Part shown: positions 15,088-25,025 of the stretch, in pieces
How positions within the stretch are numbered: the stretch's first letter is position 1
How the letters are laid out: the number at the start of each line of letters is the position of its first letter
From: Halalkalibacterium ligniniphilum
GTDB taxonomy: Bacteria; Bacillota; Bacilli; Bacillales; Bacillaceae_D
Direction: 5' to 3'
Length of the DNA stretch: 41,594 bases
Assembly (NCBI RefSeq): GCF_000334155.1
Contig: NZ_ANNK01000095.1
Span: 1 to 41,594 of the forward strand
Notes under the pieces: generated by a model
What the model saw: the letters and a program-made list of their open reading frames with translations, nothing else
Database searches by the model: none
What the model was told of the DNA's origin: nothing
Program-made: the position numbers and the translations under genes

Positions 15088-16575
15088 TTATGGTAGATTC
15101 GAAGAACCCATCAAGAATCGATCACACTCACGAGCCGCTTCACGTCCCTCATGAATGGCCCAAACAACAAGGCTTTGTCCACGGCGGTTATCACCTGCCG
15201 CAAAAACGCCTTCTACACTTGTTTGATATTTTCCGTATGTTGCTTTGATATTGGAACGATTGTCTGTTTCAAGCTCCAATTGACGGATGATTTCTTGCTC
15301 AGGACCTGTAAAACCAACAGCAAGGAGTACAAGGTCTGCAGGCCATACCTTCTCGGTGCCCGGAATTTCAACACGTACTTTGTTGCCTTGTTCGTCAAAC
15401 GTCGTTTCAACTGCGATCGTGTGAATTTCTTTTACCTGTCCGTTCCCATCACCGACAAATTTTGTTGTCATGACTTGGTACGCGCGTGGGTCATTTCCGT
15501 ACACGGCTTTCGCTTCCTTATGCGCATCTTCTAAAGAATGTACAATTGGGAAAAGTGGCCACGGATTATTACCAAGGCGTGTTTCACTCTTCTCGCGGTT
15601 TATGTCAAATTGCGTAATGGACTTAGCGCCGTGACGAATAGAGGTTGTAATACAGTCAGCACCTGTATCCCCTCCACCGATCACGATGACATTTTTTCCT
15701 TCAGCTGAAATGTATTTTCCATCACGATGATTAGAGTTTAATAAGCTCTTTGTATTCGCTGTTAGAAAATCCATTGCAAAGTGAATACCAGCCAAGTCTC
15801 TGCCTTCAACTTCCACATCGCGAGGCTTTGTCGCACCTGTACATAAGATCACAGAATCAAAGTCAGATTTAAGCTGAGCAACAGGGAGATCCTTGCCGAT
15901 TTCCGTGTTTGTTTTAAAAATGACGCCTTCTTCTTCAAGAATGTTGACGCGGCGCTGTACTACTGCGTAGGCAAGCTTCACATCAGGAATCCCGTACGTA
16001 AGTAATCCGCCAATTCGATCTTCTCTTTCAAATACGGTTACAGTGTGGCCTGCTTTGTTCAATTGAGCAGCCGCTGCGAGTCCTGCTGGTCCTGAACCAA
16101 CAACAGCAACACGTTTTCCGGTTCTGGTTTTTGGAGGGTTGGCTTTAATCCATCCTTCCTTGAAGCCACGTTCAACGATCGAATATTCAATGCTCTTGAT
16201 CGAAACAGGGTCATCTGAAATTGCGACCGTACATGAGCCTTCACATGGAGCAGGGCATACACGTCCAGTAAATTCCGGGAAGTTATTTGTTTTATGAAGA
16301 CGCTCAAGTGCTTCCTTCCATTTTCCTCGATAAACGAGATCGTTCCATTCTGGGATTAAGTTGTAAACTGGGCAGCCAATTTCGCCAGAGCCAACCATGG
16401 TTGTACCCGCTTGACAAAAAGGCACACCACAGTCCATACAGCGAGCACCTTGCTTGCGCAAAGCACTTTCTGGCATCATGATTTGAAACTCTTGCCAGTT
16501 CTTTGTCCGCTCAAATGGGTCTTTCTTCGGAGAAGTTTCTCGTTTGTATTCCATAAATCCTGTTGGTTTCCCCAT
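15088..16575 (-). CDS. gltD: Glutamate synthase, small (beta) subunit
   Basis: A 495-residue NADPH-dependent electron-input subunit of glutamate synthase (called gltB in B. subtilis). The N-terminal Fe-S region has C46, C49, C54 and C68 (RCMDCGVPFC, GCPVYN) and the GRVCPAPCEGSC block. The first Rossmann motif is VVGSGPAGLAAAAQ, the second is VIGGGDTGADC, and the FAD-binding FAAGDNRRGQSLVVWAI motif is near the C-terminus. The start is the ATG at 16573-16575, with GGAGTG 7 bases upstream; the frame is open 14 codons further but without a ribosome site. It lies 69 bp downstream of gltB in one operon. Confidence 0.97.
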   Translation of the reverse strand: MGKPTGFMEYKRETSPKKDPFERTKNWQEFQIMMPESALRKQGARCMDCGVPFCQAGTTMVGSGEIGCPVYNLIPEWNDLVYRGKWKEALERLHKTNNFPEFTGRVCPAPCEGSCTVAISDDPVSIKSIEYSIVERGFKEGWIKANPPKTRTGKRVAVVGSGPAGLAAAAQLNKAGHTVTVFEREDRIGGLLTYGIPDVKLAYAVVQRRVNILEEEGVIFKTNTEIGKDLPVAQLKSDFDSVILCTGATKPRDVEVEGRDLAGIHFAMDFLTANTKSLLNSNHRDGKYISAEGKNVIVIGGGDTGADCITTSIRHGAKSITQFDINREKSETRLGNNPWPLFPIVHSLEDAHKEAKAVYGNDPRAYQVMTTKFVGDGNGQVKEIHTIAVETTFDEQGNKVRVEIPGTEKVWPADLVLLAVGFTGPEQEIIRQLELETDNRSNIKATYGKYQTSVEGVFAAGDNRRGQSLVVWAIHEGREAARECDRFLMGSSNLP

Positions 16576-16644
16576 TGCAATCACTCCAACCTTCCATCTA
16601 TTTTCCGATACCCACAATGGGCAGGAAGCGCGTGGATACGCTCC

Positions 16645-19600
16645 CTATTTCCCACTCACACGACTTTTGTCGTTTTTATTTTCATCAAATGCAGCCATGA
16701 CTGCCTCTTCACCTGATAGACCTTCTTGCTTCACGCGCTCAATCGCTTCGAGCATCCGCTTGTAGTCTTTTGGGATGACCTTGACGAATTTTTTCAATGC
16801 AACGTTCCAGTTGCCGATCACCCGCTTTGCAAGTTCACTGTCTGTGTAACGGATATGATTTTCTAGCATCGTTTTCACGTATGCTACATCCTCTTGCTCG
16901 GTTAATGCTTCGAGGAATACCATTTCCTTGTTGCACTTATCGGCAAACGTACCGTCTTCATCAAAGACATAGGCAATCCCACCGGACATCCCTGCAGCAA
17001 AGTTCTTTCCAACTTTACCGAGGTTAATGACTCGTCCGCCAGTCATATACTCTAAGCCATGGTCTCCTACCCCTTCAACGACAACATTGGCACCAGAGTT
17101 CCGCACACAGAAGCGTTCGCCAGCAATGCCTCGAATGTACGCCTCTCCACTCGTTGCACCGTAAAAGGAAGTATTCCCAATAATGATGCTTTCCTCTGCT
17201 TTAAAGCTAGAGACAGCAGGTGGGCGAACGATCAGCTTTCCGCCTGATAGTCCTTTACCTGTATAATCGTTGGCATCTCCTTCAAGGTCTAGTGTCATCC
17301 CTTTTGGTATAAATGCACCAAAGCTTTGACCAGCAGAACCCTTAAATTCAAGATGGATTGTATCTTCCCGAAGGCCTTCTGCACCGTAACGCTTACTAAT
17401 TTCACTTCCGACAATCGTTCCGACGACACGGTTTGTGTTTCGAACCTGGAATGTGCCACGAACTTTCTCTTGACGTTCAAGCGCAGGCTCACAAGCACTA
17501 AGAAGCTCTGTCATATCAAGCGATTCCTCTAGCTGATGATCTTGTGCTTTTGACCAATAGTTCTTTTCATGGTCAGGGTTTGGTTGGTAGAGCAAGCTAG
17601 ACAAATCAACATGCTTTGCTTTCCAATTATCAATCTCCTCGTTCATCTCTAAAACATCGGTGCGGCCGACCATTTCTTCAATTGAACGGAAGCCAAGCTC
17701 TGCCATTGTTTCACGAATTTCTTGAGCGACAAAGGTCATGAAATTCACAACATGCTCTGCTTCACCCATATATTTTTTACGCAATTCTGGGTTTTGTGTG
17801 GCGATACCAACTGGACATGTGTCCAGATGACAGACACGCATGATAATACAGCCTAAGACAACAAGTGGGGCGGTTGAAAATGCAAATTCCTCTGCTCCAA
17901 GCAACGCTGCAACGACAACATCGCGCCCTGTCATGAGCTTTCCGTCTGTCTCCACGCTAATTCGATTACGTAAATTATTTAAAACTAAAGTTTGATGCGT
18001 TTCAGCTAAACCTAGCTCCCAAGGAAGTCCTGCATGCTTAATACTCGTACGAGCAGCAGCACCTGTTCCACCATCATAGCCACTAATGACTAACGCATCT
18101 GCTCGTCCCTTCGCTACACCAGCAGCAATCGTCCCAACACCTGTGCCTGAGACAAGCTTGACACTAATGCGTGCTTGAGGGTTTGCGTTTTTCAAGTCAT
18201 GAATTAATTCAGCTAAGTCTTCAATTGAATAAATATCATGGTGAGGTGGTGGTGAAATCAGACCAACACCAGGTGTAGAGCCACGAACCTCGGCTACCCA
18301 TGGGTATACCTTTGTGCCAGGAAGCTGTCCACCTTCGCCAGGCTTCGCCCCTTGCGCAACCTTAATTTGAATTTCATCGGCATTCACAAGGTAATGACTT
18401 GTCACACCGAAGCGACCAGATGCCACCTGCTTAATCGCACTACGACGGAGGTCTCCGTTTTCATCAGGTGTATAGCGTCTTTGATCTTCTCCACCCTCTC
18501 CCGTATTGCTCTTACCGCCAATGCGGTTCATGGCAATTGCGAGGGTCTCATGAGCCTCTTGAGAGATGGAGCCAAATGACATCGCACCTGTTTTGAAGCG
18601 TTTGAAAATGCTCTCAACCGGTTCAACCTCTTCTAAAGGAATCGGCTTGCGGTCAGCTTTGAATTTCAACAAACCACGAAGCGTTGTTTGCTCCTTTGTT
18701 TGCTCGTTGATCGTATTGGAATACTTTTTAAACAAATTGTAGTCATTGTTACGACATGCGTGTTGAAGCATATGGATCGTATGCGGGTTGTATTGATGCG
18801 GGTCCCCGCCGCGACGCCATTGCAAGTCATCACCTGGGTCTAACGTTTTGTCTAACCCTTCTTGCTCCGAATACGCACGCTCATGACGAAGCAATACTTC
18901 TTTGGCAATGATTTCAAGGTTCACGCCACCAATTCTTGACGTTGTCCATGTGAAATATTTATCGATGACTGACTCATGGATTCCGACAGCTTCAAAAATT
19001 TGCGCCCCGCGATAGCTTTGAATCGTAGAAATCCCCATTTTTGAGAGAACCTTCATGATTCCTTTCGTCGCAGCCTTCACATATTTGTTGACCGCTTCCA
19101 CATATGAGATATTTTCTAACAAACCATCGCGGATCAAATCCTCGATGGAGTCGAAGACAAGGTAAGGATTAATCGCCTCTGCTCCGTAACCAAGGAGAAC
19201 AGCATGATGGTGAACCTCACGTGGTTCGCCAGATTCTATTAAAATGCTAACCTTCGTACGCGTGCCTTGACGAATGAGATGATGATGCAAGCCAGCAACA
19301 GCAAGCAAGGATGGAATCGCTGCACGATCCTTGTTCATGCCTCGGTCACTTAAGATTAAGAGTGTTGCATTACGAGCGATAGCTTCATCGGCCGCTTTAA
19401 ATAACTCATCCAAAGCAGCTTCAAGACCCTTTTCTCCAGCCTTGGCGTCAAATAAAATAGGTAACGTTTCAGATTGAAATCCGTCCATTTTATTGTAGCG
19501 GAGCTTCGCAAGCTCTTCATTATTTAGAATCGGATAAGGCAAATAGATATGACGACAGCTAAGTGGTTCTGGATTTAGCAAATTTCTTTCAGCCCCAATG

Positions 19601-21240
19601 GTTGTACCCATCGCTGTAACAATCTCCTCACGAATGGCATCAATTGGCGGGTTGGTTACCTGGGCAAACATTTGCTTAAAGTAGTTAAACAATAGCTGTG
19701 GTCGTTTTGATAAAACGGCTAATGGTGAGTCATACCCCATAGAACCAATTGGATCTTCTCCATTTGTCACCATTGGTTGAATCACCTTAGAGATTTCTTC
19801 ATACGTATAACCGAAAGAAAGTTGACGCTCTCTTAGCCTTGCGAAATCTGTGTTTTCAACCTTTGATGTTTCAAGGACATCCTCCAAATGAACGAGGTTT
19901 TCTTCAACCCACTCCTCATACGGGTATTCACTGGCTATTTGATGCTTAATTTCCTCATCAGGAATGATGCGTCCTTCCTTCAAGTCAACCAATAGCATTT
20001 GTCCTGGATGAAGTCTTTCCTTGTACAAAACGTTTTCAGGATCAATGTCCAATACACCTACTTCAGAGGACATGATGATGTAATCGTCTTTTGTTACATA
20101 GTAGCGCGATGGTCTGAGTCCATTACGGTCAAGACATGCACCGATTTGCTGACCATCTGTAAATACGATCGCAGTCGGACCATCCCATGGCTCCATTAAT
20201 GTGCTGTGGAATTCATAGAACGCCTTTTTCTCACGGCTCATTTTCAGATCGTTTTGCCAAGGCTCTGGAATCATCATCATGGCCGCATGTGCCATGGAGC
20301 GTCCCGATAGTGATAAAAATTCAATCGTGTTGTCAAACATGGCCGAGTCACTACCATTTTGATCAATCACCGGATGAATCTTATCAATGTCTGCTCCAAA
20401 TGCGTCGGATTCAAACATTGCTTCTCGGGCATGCATCCAGTTAACATTTCCTTTCACGGTGTTAATTTCACCGTTATGAATCATGTATCGATTCGGGTGT
20501 GCTCTCTCCCAGCTTGGGAAAGTGTTTGTACTGAAACGTGAATGGACAAGAGCCAATGCCGTTTCAAAATCAGGATCATTAATATCCAAATAGAACTGAT
20601 TGACTTGGGCGGTTGTGAGCATTCCTTTGTAAACGATTGTGCGGCTTGAAAAGCTCGCAAAATAAAAAGAACCTTCGTCCACTAGCTTGGCAACCTCGCG
20701 CTCAGCCCGTTTCCGAATGACGTAAAGCTTTCGTTCAAACGCTAATCCAGCATCCACATGGCTATCCTTTTCAAGAAAGATCTGTCGAATCACTGGCATG
20801 GCTGCTTTTGCCGCATTGCCAAGCATTGAATCATCAACTGGAACCGTACGCCATCCAAGAACGGATTGTCCTTCTTCCTGAATCAGCGCTTCAATCTGGC
20901 GCTCACATTCTTGACGTACCATTTCATTTTGTGGCAAAAACAGCATACCAACACCATAATGACCTTCTTCTGGGAGTGAAAAACCTTCCGCTAAACAGAC
21001 TTTTTCAAAAAAACGATGAGGGATTTGTAATAAAATACCTGCTCCATCACCTGTATTCACTTCATCTCCCTGCCCACCACGATGTTCAAGATTGCGTAAT
21101 ACATGAAGTGCATCTTCAACAATTTGATGTGATTTTACACCCTTCATATGAGCTAAAAAGCCAATCCCGCAATTATCATGCTCAAACTGTGGGTCATAAA
21201 GGCCTTGTTTCTTCGGGTATCCATAGTTCTGCATGGGCAT
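16645..21240 (-). CDS. gltB: Glutamate synthase, large (alpha) subunit
   Basis: A 1531-residue enzyme making two glutamates from glutamine and 2-oxoglutarate with electrons from GltD (called gltA in B. subtilis). The N-terminal nucleophile amidotransferase domain has its catalytic cysteine at residue 24 ([10 protein letters not shown]), so a short propeptide is removed. The central and FMN-binding synthase domains follow ([31 protein letters not shown]). The 3Fe-4S motif [12 protein letters not shown] is C-x5-C-x4-C. The C-terminal GXGXG domain is intact ([18 protein letters not shown]). An ATG two codons in (21232-21234) has better spacing from AAGG than the first. Full length, no lesions. 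Confidence 0.98.
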   Translation of the reverse strand: MPMQNYGYPKKQGLYDPQFEHDNCGIGFLAHMKGVKSHQIVEDALHVLRNLEHRGGQGDEVNTGDGAGILLQIPHRFFEKVCLAEGFSLPEEGHYGVGMLFLPQNEMVRQECERQIEALIQEEGQSVLGWRTVPVDDSMLGNAAKAAMPVIRQIFLEKDSHVDAGLAFERKLYVIRKRAEREVAKLVDEGSFYFASFSSRTIVYKGMLTTAQVNQFYLDINDPDFETALALVHSRFSTNTFPSWERAHPNRYMIHNGEINTVKGNVNWMHAREAMFESDAFGADIDKIHPVIDQNGSDSAMFDNTIEFLSLSGRSMAHAAMMMIPEPWQNDLKMSREKKAFYEFHSTLMEPWDGPTAIVFTDGQQIGACLDRNGLRPSRYYVTKDDYIIMSSEVGVLDIDPENVLYKERLHPGQMLLVDLKEGRIIPDEEIKHQIASEYPYEEWVEENLVHLEDVLETSKVENTDFARLRERQLSFGYTYEEISKVIQPMVTNGEDPIGSMGYDSPLAVLSKRPQLLFNYFKQMFAQVTNPPIDAIREEIVTAMGTTIGAERNLLNPEPLSCRHIYLPYPILNNEELAKLRYNKMDGFQSETLPILFDAKAGEKGLEAALDELFKAADEAIARNATLLILSDRGMNKDRAAIPSLLAVAGLHHHLIRQGTRTKVSILIESGEPREVHHHAVLLGYGAEAINPYLVFDSIEDLIRDGLLENISYVEAVNKYVKAATKGIMKVLSKMGISTIQSYRGAQIFEAVGIHESVIDKYFTWTTSRIGGVNLEIIAKEVLLRHERAYSEQEGLDKTLDPGDDLQWRRGGDPHQYNPHTIHMLQHACRNNDYNLFKKYSNTINEQTKEQTTLRGLLKFKADRKPIPLEEVEPVESIFKRFKTGAMSFGSISQEAHETLAIAMNRIGGKSNTGEGGEDQRRYTPDENGDLRRSAIKQVASGRFGVTSHYLVNADEIQIKVAQGAKPGEGGQLPGTKVYPWVAEVRGSTPGVGLISPPPHHDIYSIEDLAELIHDLKNANPQARISVKLVSGTGVGTIAAGVAKGRADALVISGYDGGTGAAARTSIKHAGLPWELGLAETHQTLVLNNLRNRISVETDGKLMTGRDVVVAALLGAEEFAFSTAPLVVLGCIIMRVCHLDTCPVGIATQNPELRKKYMGEAEHVVNFMTFVAQEIRETMAELGFRSIEEMVGRTDVLEMNEEIDNWKAKHVDLSSLLYQPNPDHEKNYWSKAQDHQLEESLDMTELLSACEPALERQEKVRGTFQVRNTNRVVGTIVGSEISKRYGAEGLREDTIHLEFKGSAGQSFGAFIPKGMTLDLEGDANDYTGKGLSGGKLIVRPPAVSSFKAEESIIIGNTSFYGATSGEAYIRGIAGERFCVRNSGANVVVEGVGDHGLEYMTGGRVINLGKVGKNFAAGMSGGIAYVFDEDGTFADKCNKEMVFLEALTEQEDVAYVKTMLENHIRYTDSELAKRVIGNWNVALKKFVKVIPKDYKRMLEAIERVKQEGLSGEEAVMAAFDENKNDKSRVSGK

Positions 21241-21304
21241 CTACCTTTCCTTAAAAAATAAAAAGCCATAAACACTTCACGAAATGTTCGAGCTAATATA
21301 CAAG

Positions 21305-21333
21305 ATAATATCATTTTTCTGACATTTCGGCAA
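21305..21333 (-). promoter_or_regulatory. Sigma-A type promoter of gltBD
   Basis: Minus-strand TTGCCG (21328-21333) and TATTAT (21305-21310) with a 17 bp spacer. The transcript would start near 21298, about 58 bases upstream of the gltB start. Confidence 0.65.
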
Positions 21334-21357
21334 ATTAATTATTATAATTTTTTTCAG

Positions 21358-21371
21358 TGAAAACGCTTTCT
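21358..21371. promoter_or_regulatory. cre-like site (CcpA) upstream of gltBD
   Basis: TGAAAACGCTTTCT fits the catabolite-responsive element consensus TGWAARCGYTWNCW at every position. It is centred about 66 bp upstream of the predicted transcript start and outside the promoter hexamers, a placement seen for CcpA-activated genes. Genetic work in B. subtilis links CcpA to gltAB expression; direct action here is inferred. Confidence 0.65.
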
Positions 21372-21680
21372 TAACTGGGGTTATAGGTAAATTTCCCATG
21401 TTGACACAATCTATTTTTATAAAGAGTATGAATAAAAATTAGAATTTATGAATATTTATTATTATTTTGTTTGAAAATTTTATTTTTTTATAAAAGTAGT
21501 GTTCCAGTGTACAAATGTTCATTTTCGAATATTCTTATAGAAAAGCTTGAAAATATTCCTTTTTCACAAAAGTGCTTTTGTCGTTTTTTGTATTTTGTAT
21601 GGCTTTGGATTCTCTTTTCGCTTTCGTAGATTTTTACAATCTCTCGCACCGTTATGCAACTGGTTAAAAATGGATATAAG

Positions 21681-22472
21681 TTATTTACTATACCCGTTTA
21701 TGCACCATTTAAACGTGTTCATACTAATCTTTTCCCCATATGGACCATAATTTTTCTCTACAAACGTGACATGACCATTTTTTCGAACAAGGAGAATAGT
21801 TGACGATCTTGTTCCGTAGTTCTCACCATTGATAAAGATCGGCGAAAGTGTTCTTTCTAAGGTGATTCCCACCTTAGTATTTGGCAGCATCTCATCTGGG
21901 AACCGTTCCTCATCTCGCAACATCTGCAGCAGGGCTTCAATGATGTCTTTCTCATCTTCATGCTCTTTTAAGACATGTTTCAATCCACTTTTTGCTTTCC
22001 TCGCTTTTGGCCAGTTTGAATTTAATTGGGCATTGCTTAGCATGTAGTAGCCCGGTGATAATTTTTTAGGATTGGCCACACGGTTTGATTGATAATACAA
22101 TTCTCGAAACGAACCAAAAATTAAATTGTAACCTTCGTAATTTTCTGAACCTCTACTTAGTTTCTTCATATATAATAGGGGAGTCATCTTTTCAGCTAAA
22201 AAATCACGAACAAGGTATCCCCGTGACTGAAATGGCTTCTGATTTGTTATTGCGCCCATTTCTCTCACATTGGTTAATGCCCCAAATCGCCCTTCTTTTG
22301 TTACACCAAGCCAGGTTCCATTTTTTTCAAGATCCTTCCCTGCAAGGATGGTCGGATCTGTGTCCCAAAATTGTGCCTCTAGAGTGGGACGGGCATAAAA
22401 TTCATCTCGATTTGCAGCCATGACAAACTGAAAGCGCGGGTCCGCTTGAAATGCAAAGGTTATTAAACACAT
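21681..22472 (-). CDS. NRDE/TANGO2 family protein
   Basis: A 263-residue member of the TANGO2 (DUF833) family, named for the conserved NRDE tetrapeptide (AANRDEFYARP, near residue 21). The start MCLITFAF places a cysteine second, as in the family. Related proteins are implicated in heme or lipid trafficking; the bacterial role is unsettled. The GTWLGVTKEGRFGALTN block and the late ITLERTLSPIFI region complete the domain. The ATG at 22470-22472 has GAGAGG close upstream. The open frame runs 49 codons further without ribosome site or homology. It is divergent from the telA operon. Confidence 0.88.
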   Translation of the reverse strand: MCLITFAFQADPRFQFVMAANRDEFYARPTLEAQFWDTDPTILAGKDLEKNGTWLGVTKEGRFGALTNVREMGAITNQKPFQSRGYLVRDFLAEKMTPLLYMKKLSRGSENYEGYNLIFGSFRELYYQSNRVANPKKLSPGYYMLSNAQLNSNWPKARKAKSGLKHVLKEHEDEKDIIEALLQMLRDEERFPDEMLPNTKVGITLERTLSPIFINGENYGTRSSTILLVRKNGHVTFVEKNYGPYGEKISMNTFKWCINGYSK

Positions 22473-22600
22473 AGGTACCTCTCCTCTCTTGACCTTAATG
22501 TAGCCGAAACTTGTGGAAATCTGCAAAGAACACGACTCATGTATGTTGTCATGTTGTCCTCCATCCTTCATAATAGAAGCAGACAAATTACGACGTTTCC

Positions 22601-22629
22601 TGAAACCGTTAATGCGCATAAAGCGTATA
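22601..22629 (+). promoter_or_regulatory. Sigma-W type ECF promoter of the telA operon
   Basis: TGAAAC (22601-22606), a 17 bp spacer and CGTATA (22624-22629) match the extracytoplasmic stress sigma-factor consensus TGAAAC/CGTA. The transcript would start about 70 bases upstream of the telA ATG. Confidence 0.78.
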
Positions 22630-22705
22630 CGTATTAATGATAGCGGCTAGATGCCAAACACATTTAAACGACGGTAATGGATATAAAGAGATGGAGGTTT
22701 TTACT

Positions 22706-23734
22706 ATGATAAACCACCAAGATACAAAGGCTGTAAGCAAACAAAAAAGCGAAGAGCTTTTAAAAAAATTTCAAACGGAGGCCAATGTAGATGAGCTCAT
22801 TGAATCCCTCGGAGGACTTGGCGAAGAAGCACAGCGCCAAGCAGGGGAGTCATTAGAAGCCTTAAAGCGTCCGGTGAAGGAAATGATGAACGATGAAAAT
22901 AATCAGCTGCCTCAAAAGCTCCATGAACTAAAGGAAATGGTCGCCCAGCTTGAACCCGATTATTTAAAGCAAGGCTCCTTTCAAAAGCTGATGAATAAAG
23001 TGCTCCGGCGCAGCCCGATTGAGCAGTATGCACGTAAATACCAAACGGTTGAAGCCCAGGTAGAGCAAATCATAGAAGGGCTGTTATCAGGTAAAGACAA
23101 GCTGCAAGAGGATACCTTAATGCTTCAGCAGTTAAAAGAAGTCGCTCGGGAACGTATGGCTCATTTAGAAGAGCAGATTGAGATGGGGAAGCAGTTAAAC
23201 GACATGCTTGAGCAGGAGATGACGAGCGAACGCTGGCAGGATAATCCAAATCCTCTGAAAAAAGGGCAGCAAAAAATCATTTCTAGAGTTAAAAACATGT
23301 CCCAAGCGATTATGGTGCTTCAACAGTCCCTCGCCTCTGTTGATTTAATTATTGAAAACAACGATAAGCTAGAGGAAGCCATCTTTAATGCGATAACAAT
23401 GACAAAAAATATCATTACGGTGACCGCTTCGATTCAATTGGCGTTAAGCAACCAGAAAAATGTGATTTCAGCGGTTCGAAATGTCAATGAGGCCACTGAA
23501 TCCATGCTTCTTTCAAATGCAGAAATGCTGAAGCAAAATACAGAGGAGACGTTAAAAACGCTTGAAGAGCCAGCGATTGCTATTGATGCGTTTAAGAAGG
23601 CGTACGAGAATGTTTTTGAAGCGATTCAATTAACGGAGCAATCAAATGAACGAATTGTTAATAGCGGTAAGCAATTTATCGCTGAGCTTGACACTTTAAA
23701 TCAGGAAATGAAAACAAAGCTTCTTGACCGTTAA
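22706..23734 (+). CDS. telA: TelA family toxic-anion resistance protein (YaaN-like)
   Basis: A 342-residue, almost wholly helical soluble protein of the TelA family (B. subtilis YaaN). Family features: a variable N-terminus, the SFQKLMNKVLRRSPIEQYARKY block (about 91-112), and long coiled-coil helices ending TLNQEMKTKLLDR. Members are linked to resistance to tellurite and other envelope-active agents; the biochemical mechanism is unknown. The start is fixed by GGAGG 9 bases before the ATG at 22706; upstream in-frame ATGs lack ribosome sites. It is followed 34 bp later by an XpaC-like gene and preceded by an ECF-type promoter. Confidence 0.9.
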   Translation: MINHQDTKAVSKQKSEELLKKFQTEANVDELIESLGGLGEEAQRQAGESLEALKRPVKEMMNDENNQLPQKLHELKEMVAQLEPDYLKQGSFQKLMNKVLRRSPIEQYARKYQTVEAQVEQIIEGLLSGKDKLQEDTLMLQQLKEVARERMAHLEEQIEMGKQLNDMLEQEMTSERWQDNPNPLKKGQQKIISRVKNMSQAIMVLQQSLASVDLIIENNDKLEEAIFNAITMTKNIITVTASIQLALSNQKNVISAVRNVNEATESMLLSNAEMLKQNTEETLKTLEEPAIAIDAFKKAYENVFEAIQLTEQSNERIVNSGKQFIAELDTLNQEMKTKLLDR

Positions 23735-23768
23735 GAGAACATAGGCTTTGTCAGAAGGAGGTGCTCCT

Positions 23769-24671
23769 ATGAAACTATTACAAGAGTGGCCTTTTTTTCA
23801 CGTCTTTGTTCCAAGCCACCGAAAGCCAGTTGATTCCCATATTCTCGGAGATGAAGCAAGCCGGAAACTGATTTCTGATACGGAAGCCTTGTTAAACAAA
23901 ATGGTGAACCAATCATTGGGACAAAATCAAAGGAAAACGGTTCGACGTAAGCATAAAGAACGAAGAATCATCGTAAAAATCAATCAAAAACGGATAAGAG
24001 TCATCATGATGGACACAAAGTTTTCTTCTGCTGCCGTTCAAAAACGAATGTTCATTGAATGCTTTCGCAAATATGTAAAAGCAAAGGATGGGGTTGGCAA
24101 GTGCAAAGAGGCATCGATTCATTACTTAAAAGATGGTCGTTCTCATGTTCGCAGCATTCGGCAATCTCCTCTCCTCCATGGTGTCTTTTTTCAAATTAAT
24201 CGTTTGGATGAAGCGTATTTAGGCCATCGCTCCAATGCAGAGCAATCTGTGTCTGCCTTGACAATGCAGCATCAGGAACGGGCTGCCGCAAGTCAAAATG
24301 ACATGCGCCTTCTCCACCAGGAAACAGAGCGATTCATTCGACAGCTACGACCGTTTTCTTTGGACCCATTACTGGAAAATCGTCTGTCACGAATTGTGGA
24401 CCAAACTGAAAAGCTGATTCCAGATTTTGAACTCCTTGATTTCGAAGAGCGGCACACCGTAAGACGGATGCTTCGGGAGGACATTCCTAATTTGTTAAAT
24501 ACGTATCTTTCCCTTTCGTATCAGCACCAGCTTGCTCAAAAGGAAAATGTGTTTGTAGCCTTATCAAAAATGGAGCTCTCCTTAATTTCACTCAATGAAC
24601 AATTAGAGCAATCAAGGGTCGAACGAATGGAGCACCTCCTGCGCTTGAATCAATTACGCTACGACAAATAA
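23769..24671 (+). CDS. XpaC-like partner of TelA
   Basis: A 300-residue basic, helical protein. Its C-terminal third (about residues 195-300: LENRLSRIVDQTEKLIPDFE, RRMLREDIPNLLNTYLSLS, ERMEHLLRLNQLRY) resembles the C-terminal helical domain of XpaC proteins, which sit beside yaaN in B. subtilis. Unlike XpaC it shows no membrane segments. The N-terminal half is charged, with a KTVRRKHKERRIIVKINQKR stretch. The ribosome site (AAGGAGG) and spacing are excellent. It is co-transcribed with telA and has its own terminator. The assignment rests on context and C-terminal pattern only. Confidence 0.6.
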   Translation: MKLLQEWPFFHVFVPSHRKPVDSHILGDEASRKLISDTEALLNKMVNQSLGQNQRKTVRRKHKERRIIVKINQKRIRVIMMDTKFSSAAVQKRMFIECFRKYVKAKDGVGKCKEASIHYLKDGRSHVRSIRQSPLLHGVFFQINRLDEAYLGHRSNAEQSVSALTMQHQERAAASQNDMRLLHQETERFIRQLRPFSLDPLLENRLSRIVDQTEKLIPDFELLDFEERHTVRRMLREDIPNLLNTYLSLSYQHQLAQKENVFVALSKMELSLISLNEQLEQSRVERMEHLLRLNQLRYDK

Positions 24672-24679
24672 TGAAGAAC

Positions 24680-24709
24680 GTCTGTCTCTTTGTTGGACAG
24701 ACTTTTTTC
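24680..24709 (+). terminator. Rho-independent terminator of the telA operon
   Basis: GTCTGTC pairs with GACAGAC around a 9-base loop, followed by TTTTTT, 8 bases after the stop codon. Confidence 0.9.
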
Positions 24710-24714
24710 TGTAA

Positions 24715-24850
24715 AAAAGGGGTCGGAACTTCAGTTCAAGTTGACAAAACATTTAAGCCCTTCCGCTCACACCCCTTCATTGAAAGGTTTGCTCAGCATT
24801 ATTTGACGGACTTGTTTCCATCCAAGTAGGAAGAGCGCGCCGCTCATGAA
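24715..24850 (-). repeat. Dispersed ~140 bp repeat, copy D (inverted)
   Basis: The reverse complement aligns end to end with copies A and B near 3.3 kb: ACAAGTCCGTCAAATAATGC against ACGAGTCCGTCAAGTAACGC, then GTGTGAGCG, then TTTTGTCAACTTGAACTGAA against TTTTATCAACTTGCACTGAA. It is about 21 kb from the others and in opposite orientation. Confidence 0.85.
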
Positions 24851-25025
24851 GGTATGTGTAGAAAGGACTAAGCCTCATTTCGCAATGAATAATTGAAGAA
24901 GCTATTGGGGATGTGCTTCTCATGGGATAAGATAAGGACAGCGCTCGTGATGATTTCCTTGTTGCAAACGGGCAAGAACCCTTTTACACTATTTTTGTAA
25001 GGGTTTTCCTGAAGGAGGAATGCAC

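Larger units (their letters stand above)
21241..21680. other. Long AT-rich gltB upstream region
   Basis: About 440 bases between gltB and the TANGO2 gene, both minus strand. The half nearest gltB holds the promoter and the cre-like site listed separately. The far half (about 21420-21600) is very AT-rich with no supportable ORF. No gltC-type regulator gene is adjacent. Confidence 0.6.

Noticed and set aside
20808-21254. 148-codon plus-strand frame within gltB
   Set aside because: It is antisense to the highly conserved amidotransferase domain, with no start signals or recognisable motifs.
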